This document shows positions 1-5,410 of a DNA stretch of 5,410 nucleotides, piece by piece. The position numbers and the translations under genes were made by a program. The stretch is taken from contig JAPJRA010000309.1 in assembly GCA_030824835.1 (NCBI GenBank), forward strand, positions 1-5,410, given 5' to 3'. Position 1 is the stretch's first letter. The number at the start of each line of letters is the position of its first letter. A model generated the notes under the pieces. It was not told the DNA's origin. It saw only the letters and a program-made list of their open reading frames with translations, and did not search any database. Source of the stretch: Geminicoccaceae bacterium (GTDB taxonomy: Bacteria > Pseudomonadota > Alphaproteobacteria > Geminicoccales > Geminicoccaceae).

Positions 1-3126
<3,126 letters not shown>

Positions 3127-3136
3127 GTGATCGGGC

Positions 3137-3646
3137 ATGGCGTCGGCGCTCCCCGGGCTGATCGTTCGCGCGGCCTGCGCCGACGATGTGCGGGCGCTCT
3201 GCGAGATGGCCAACGAGCCGGGCTATCGCTACGGCACGCTGCGCCCGCCGTTTCAGACCCTGGAAACGACCCGACACTGGTTCGCGGCACTGGGCGCCAA
3301 TGACGTGATGCTGGTGGCCGAGGTCGACGGCCAGGTCGTCGGTAGCGCCGGTCTGCACCGGCAGACCGGGCGGCGCTCGCATGCCGGCCTGATCGGGATG
3401 GGCGTGCGCGACCGCTGGCAACGCCGCGGCATCGGTACGGCCCTGCTGGGTGCCGTCGTCGACAGCGCCGACAACTGGCTGGACATCCGCCGCCTCGAGC
3501 TTACCGTCTATGCCGACAACGTTCCGGCAATCACTCTTTACGAGCGGTTCGGCTTTGAGCTGGAGGGCAGGATGCGCGCCCACTCGTTTCGCGCCGGCAG
3601 CTATGTCGACACGTTGTTAATGGCGCGGTTGCGACATTTGCCGTGA
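3137..3646 (+). CDS. GNAT-family N-acetyltransferase, YhhY (AaaT)-like
   Basis: This is a predicted cytoplasmic acetyl-CoA-dependent N-acetyltransferase of 169 residues, the normal size for a single GNAT domain. The acetyl-CoA pyrophosphate-binding loop is QRRGIGTA (95-102), following strand beta4 (GLIGMGVRDRW, 84-94). The C-terminal half has ELTVYADNVPAITLYERFGF (121-140), with Asn128 and Tyr135 in the usual family positions, then EGRMR and GSYVDTLLMARL. The features NTL/GTLxxP near 33-38, DNWL..RRLELTV and YVD..LMAR align well from memory with E. coli YhhY, reported to acetylate certain L-amino acids such as phenylalanine and methionine. Substrate here is inference, as GNAT specificity drifts readily. 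The gene begins 10 bases after the membrane-protein stop. A weak AGGTGAG (3121-3127) could serve as ribosome binding site. Its stop overlaps the next gene's GTG. Confidence 0.9.
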   Translation: MASALPGLIVRAACADDVRALCEMANEPGYRYGTLRPPFQTLETTRHWFAALGANDVMLVAEVDGQVVGSAGLHRQTGRRSHAGLIGMGVRDRWQRRGIGTALLGAVVDSADNWLDIRRLELTVYADNVPAITLYERFGFELEGRMRAHSFRAGSYVDTLLMARLRHLP

Positions 3647-4116
3647 GGTGGTGCTTGGCCGCGCTGCTGCCGTGCCTGCTGGTGTCGGCGGCCGAGGCAG
3701 CGGACGACAGGATCCGGCTGGAGCCGATCTCCGCGGCATCGGTCGCCGTCGTCGGCGTCGTGGCGCTCGGCGAGCGCTCGATCGAGCTCGCCGATGGTAC
3801 CGTCGTCGAGCTGGAGACGGTGCCCGCCGACACGGGCGGCGATTCCGCTTTGCGCCTCTTCCGACTGCCTGAGCCTCGGCCGCTGGCGCCGATACGGCCC
3901 AACACCATCTGCGGGCAAGGTCGGGCGGTGAGCTTCATCGCGGTCGCCTATCCCGCCGACATGCTGGACCTGCCGGCATGGCAGCGCGACGAGTATCGCC
4001 TGGCCTTCTATGCCGGCGACACGCCACCGGCCATTGCCGGCCTGCGACGGGATGCCGGCGGTGACGACCTTTGCATGTGGGGCGCCTGGACCGCAGCCGG
4101 CGCTCCGGGGCCCTAG
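3643..4116 (+). CDS. Hypothetical exported protein with two cysteines in the mature part
   Basis: I do not recognise the function. From GTG 3643 the product is 157 residues. It begins with a probable Sec signal peptide, MRWCLAALLPCLLVSAAEA (1-19), with cleavage likely after AEA. No lipobox is evident, so it is more likely periplasmic or secreted than a lipoprotein. The mature part is about 138 residues. It has a hydrophobic/acidic region (30-60) that looks like beta strands around GERSIELADGT, a proline-rich linker (74-87), then Cys90 in NTICGQG and Cys144 in DDLCMWGAW. These two cysteines could form a disulfide in the periplasm. The segment between them (SFIAVAY, YRLAFYAGDTPP) also looks like beta strands. 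The start at 3643 overlaps the acetyltransferase stop as GTGA, suggesting coupling. TTG 3655, preceded by GAGG (3645-3648), is a rival start, but it drops the Arg that gives the signal peptide its positive end. Being in the operon and having family-like codon use argue that it is a real gene. Confidence 0.75.
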   Translation: MRWCLAALLPCLLVSAAEAADDRIRLEPISAASVAVVGVVALGERSIELADGTVVELETVPADTGGDSALRLFRLPEPRPLAPIRPNTICGQGRAVSFIAVAYPADMLDLPAWQRDEYRLAFYAGDTPPAIAGLRRDAGGDDLCMWGAWTAAGAPGP

Positions 4117-4157
4117 CCGAACCCGGCCGCAACAGCCGATGTGATCGAGAACCTGGA

Positions 4158-4186
4158 TTGTCCGGCCGCCTGCGCCAGCTTATGGC
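4158..4186 (+). promoter_or_regulatory. Weak candidate housekeeping promoter ahead of osmF
   Basis: TTGTCC (4158-4163) is followed after 17 bases by TATGGC (4181-4186), a loose match to a sigma-70 type -35/-10 pair. It lies in the only sizeable non-coding gap of the window and would give a leader of about 50 bases before the osmF start. The match is poor at the -10 element, and chance occurrence is quite possible. No GGAAC-N16/17-GTT element of the alphaproteobacterial EcfG general stress sigma factor was found in the gap. Confidence 0.22.
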
Positions 4187-4204
4187 GGACGGGCAGCGCC
4201 GACT

Positions 4205-4227
4205 GTGGCGCACGCTCCGCGCACCAC
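4205..4227 (+). promoter_or_regulatory. Imperfect inverted repeat in the osmF leader
   Basis: GTGGCGCACG (4205-4214) faces CGCGCACCAC (4218-4227) across a three-base centre, CTC. Eight of ten positions pair as G-C or T-A, with mismatches at the fifth and eighth pairs. It sits about 10 bases before the Shine-Dalgarno sequence of osmF and after the candidate promoter, so it could be an operator half-site pair or an mRNA hairpin. In DNA this rich in GC such a structure can arise by chance. Confidence 0.25.
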
Positions 4228-4236
4228 ATCACGAAC

Positions 4237-4240
4237 GAGG
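4237..4240 (+). promoter_or_regulatory. Ribosome binding site fixing the osmF start
   Basis: GAGG lies 6 bases before ATG 4247. This supports the ATG over the in-frame GTG at 4205, which would prepend 14 polar residues (AHAPRTTSRTRSS type) to an otherwise standard signal peptide. Confidence 0.6.
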
Positions 4241-4246
4241 TCGTCC

Positions 4247-5164
4247 ATGTTCAAGGCCCTGAAGCCGGTCACCCTCGCCATGGCCCTCGTCGCGTCGCTA
4301 GCCGGCGCCGCCCGGGCCGACGTGGTCGTCGGCTCGAAGCTCGACGCCGAGGCCACGCTGCTCGGCAACATGATCCTGCTGATGCTCGACGCCAACGGCA
4401 TCCAGACCCAGGACCGCCTGACCCTCGGCGGCACGCCGGTCGTCCGCAAGGCGATCATCGGCGGCGAGATCGACATCTATCCCGAGTATACGGGCAACGC
4501 CGCGTTCTTCTTCAACAAGGCCGACGACCCGGTCTGGAAGAACCTCGAGCAGGGCTACGAGGAGGCCAAGAAGCTCGACTTCGAGGCCAACAAGATCGTC
4601 TGGCTGGCCCCCGCCCCGGCCAACAACACCTGGGCCATCGCCCTGCGCAAGGACGTCGCGGACGAGGCCAAGGTGACGACCATGTCGGATTTCGGCAAAT
4701 GGGTCACGGGCGGTGGCCAGGTGGTGCTGGCAGCCTCGGCGGAGTTCGTGAACTCGGCGGCGGCCCTGCCCTCGTTCCAGCAGGCCTACGGCTTCACGCT
4801 CAAGCCCGAGCAGCTCATCGTCCTCTCCGGCGGCGACACCGCCGCCACCATCCAGGCCGCGGCCAACCAGACCAACGGCGCCAACGCGGCCATGGTCTAC
4901 GGCACCGACGGGGCGATCGGGGTCTCGGGCCTGACGGTTCTCGACGATGATCTGCACGTCCAGCCGGTCTACGCCCCGGCGCCGATCGTGCGCGAGGCGA
5001 CGCTGGAGGCCAACCCCAAGATCCCCGAGATCCTCGCCCCGGTCTTCGCCAGCCTGAACCGCGAGACGCTGCAGGACCTCAACGCCCAGATCCAGGTCGA
5101 GGGCCTGCCCGCCAAGTCCGTGGCCGAGGACTACCTGCAGTCCAAGGGCTTCCTGTCCAAGTAG
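4247..5164 (+). CDS. osmF: Osmoprotectant ABC transporter periplasmic binding protein OsmF/YehZ
   Basis: This is the periplasmic solute-binding subunit of a YehZYXW-type importer of the glycine betaine/choline (OpuAC-like) class. From ATG 4247 it has 305 residues, the same length as E. coli OsmF. The signal peptide MFKALKPVTLAMALVASLAG with AARA ends at about residue 24, leaving a mature start DVVVGSK. Landmarks matching E. coli YehZ from memory are GSKLDAEATLLGN (29-41), GTPVVRKAI (62-70), IDIYPEYTGN (75-84), APAPANNTWAIALR (121-134), LAASAEF (161-167), SGGDTAATI (194-202), YGTDG (218-222), QPVYAPAPIVRE (239-250) and PVFASLN (265-271). Known: E. coli OsmF-YehYXW is RpoS-controlled and its betaine affinity is low, so the true ligand here is uncertain; related alphaproteobacterial systems have been linked to the general stress response. 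The gene starts a new unit after a 130-base gap and is followed 15 bases later by its permease. No truncation or missing segment is seen. Confidence 0.93.
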   Translation: MFKALKPVTLAMALVASLAGAARADVVVGSKLDAEATLLGNMILLMLDANGIQTQDRLTLGGTPVVRKAIIGGEIDIYPEYTGNAAFFFNKADDPVWKNLEQGYEEAKKLDFEANKIVWLAPAPANNTWAIALRKDVADEAKVTTMSDFGKWVTGGGQVVLAASAEFVNSAAALPSFQQAYGFTLKPEQLIVLSGGDTAATIQAAANQTNGANAAMVYGTDGAIGVSGLTVLDDDLHVQPVYAPAPIVREATLEANPKIPEILAPVFASLNRETLQDLNAQIQVEGLPAKSVAEDYLQSKGFLSK

Positions 5165-5179
5165 GCCGGCTGCGGCGCG

Positions 5180-5410
5180 ATGGCAGCGGCCCTGCATCGC
5201 CGATCGATCGACCGTCTCGGCGCTCTGCTCGGCGCCGTGGGCGCGCTGGCCGTCGTGCTGGCGCCCTTCCTGGTCCTAAAGGCCAACCGCCTGGCGGCTG
5301 GAACGCCGCACTCCGTCCTGGAGGCCCTGCCCTGGGCGGCCGCTTGGCCGCTGCTGCTCCTGTTGCTGGCGGTCGCCGCGATCTCGATCCTCGTCAGGTC
5401 GCCGCTGATC
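5180..5410 (+). CDS. yehY: Osmoprotectant ABC transporter permease, YehY-like, N-terminal part (3' end outside window)
   Basis: The frame is open from ATG 5180 to the right edge, 77 residues with no stop. It starts with a short basic stretch (HRRSIDR), then a hydrophobic segment (LGALLGAVGALAVVLAPFLVL, about 13-33), a loop with NRLAAG (36-41) and a second hydrophobic segment (WPLLLLLLAVAAISILV, about 57-73). The PF...NRL..G pattern after the first helix, and a second helix at this spacing, resemble E. coli YehY from memory. The conserved permease core (EAA loop) lies beyond the window. The gene begins 15 bases after the osmF stop, so it is almost certainly in the same operon and forms the membrane channel for the OsmF-delivered solute. 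The Shine-Dalgarno signal is weak, and a small GCCG-GCTG-CGGC hairpin (5165-5176) sits in the gap. In E. coli the binding-protein gene comes last; here it comes first. Confidence 0.8.
   Translation, partial: MAAALHRRSIDRLGALLGAVGALAVVLAPFLVLKANRLAAGTPHSVLEALPWAAAWPLLLLLLAVAAISILVRSPLI

Noticed and set aside
3614..3640. TTGTTA near the end of the acetyltransferase gene as a promoter for the exported protein
   Set aside because: No acceptable -10 element at the right spacing, and the GTGA overlap argues for readthrough expression.
4095..4130. GC-rich stretch around the stop of the exported protein as a possible terminator
   Set aside because: No stable uninterrupted stem followed by a T run could be drawn, so an intrinsic terminator is not supported. 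A Rho-dependent end cannot be judged by eye.
4141..4950. 269-residue plus-strand frame from GTG 4141 overlapping osmF
   Set aside because: Most of it is an out-of-frame reading of osmF rich in Arg, Gly and Pro. The part in the gap is too short and has no supporting ribosome binding site.
4298..5197. 299-residue open frame on the minus strand across osmF
   Set aside because: It mirrors the codon pattern of osmF, has no recognisable motif, and no start signal supports it.
5198..5212. CGATCGATCG palindrome near the permease start
   Set aside because: It lies within coding sequence, is short, and is easily explained by Arg-Ser-Ile-Asp codons.

Overview
The window is a dense, very GC-rich stretch of bacterial chromosome with every supported gene on the + strand. 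The order recN-ligA with an ATGA overlap, the high GC content and the protein sequences suggest an alphaproteobacterium, probably near the Rhodospirillales. That placement is inferred from gene order and composition, not from a search.

Layout: (1) The 3' part of recN (DNA repair SMC-like ATPase) enters from the left edge. (2) A complete NAD+-dependent DNA ligase, ligA, overlaps recN by 4 bases. (3) A 92-residue two-helix membrane protein overlaps ligA by 4 bases. (4) After 10 bases comes a YhhY-like GNAT acetyltransferase. (5) A small, unrecognised, probably exported protein starts at a GTG overlapping the acetyltransferase stop. These five genes look like one translationally coupled transcription unit. 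(6) A spacer of 130 bases (4117-4246) follows. It has a weak promoter-like element, an imperfect hairpin and a Shine-Dalgarno sequence, but no intrinsic terminator. (7) osmF (yehZ) encodes the periplasmic binding protein of a YehZYXW-type osmoprotectant ABC importer. (8) Fifteen bases on, the N-terminus of a YehY-like permease runs off the right edge.

Functionally, the left part holds genome-maintenance genes (RecN in double-strand break repair, LigA in nick sealing) with small accessory genes trailing in the same unit. The right part begins a transport operon whose E. coli counterpart is stress-induced. The remaining permease and ATPase subunits would be expected beyond the window.

I looked for an undescribed system and did not find a convincing one. 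There are no mobile elements, CRISPR arrays, RNA genes or defence-like clusters. The least explained items are the secreted two-cysteine protein, the membrane protein coupled to ligA, and the leader structure ahead of osmF.
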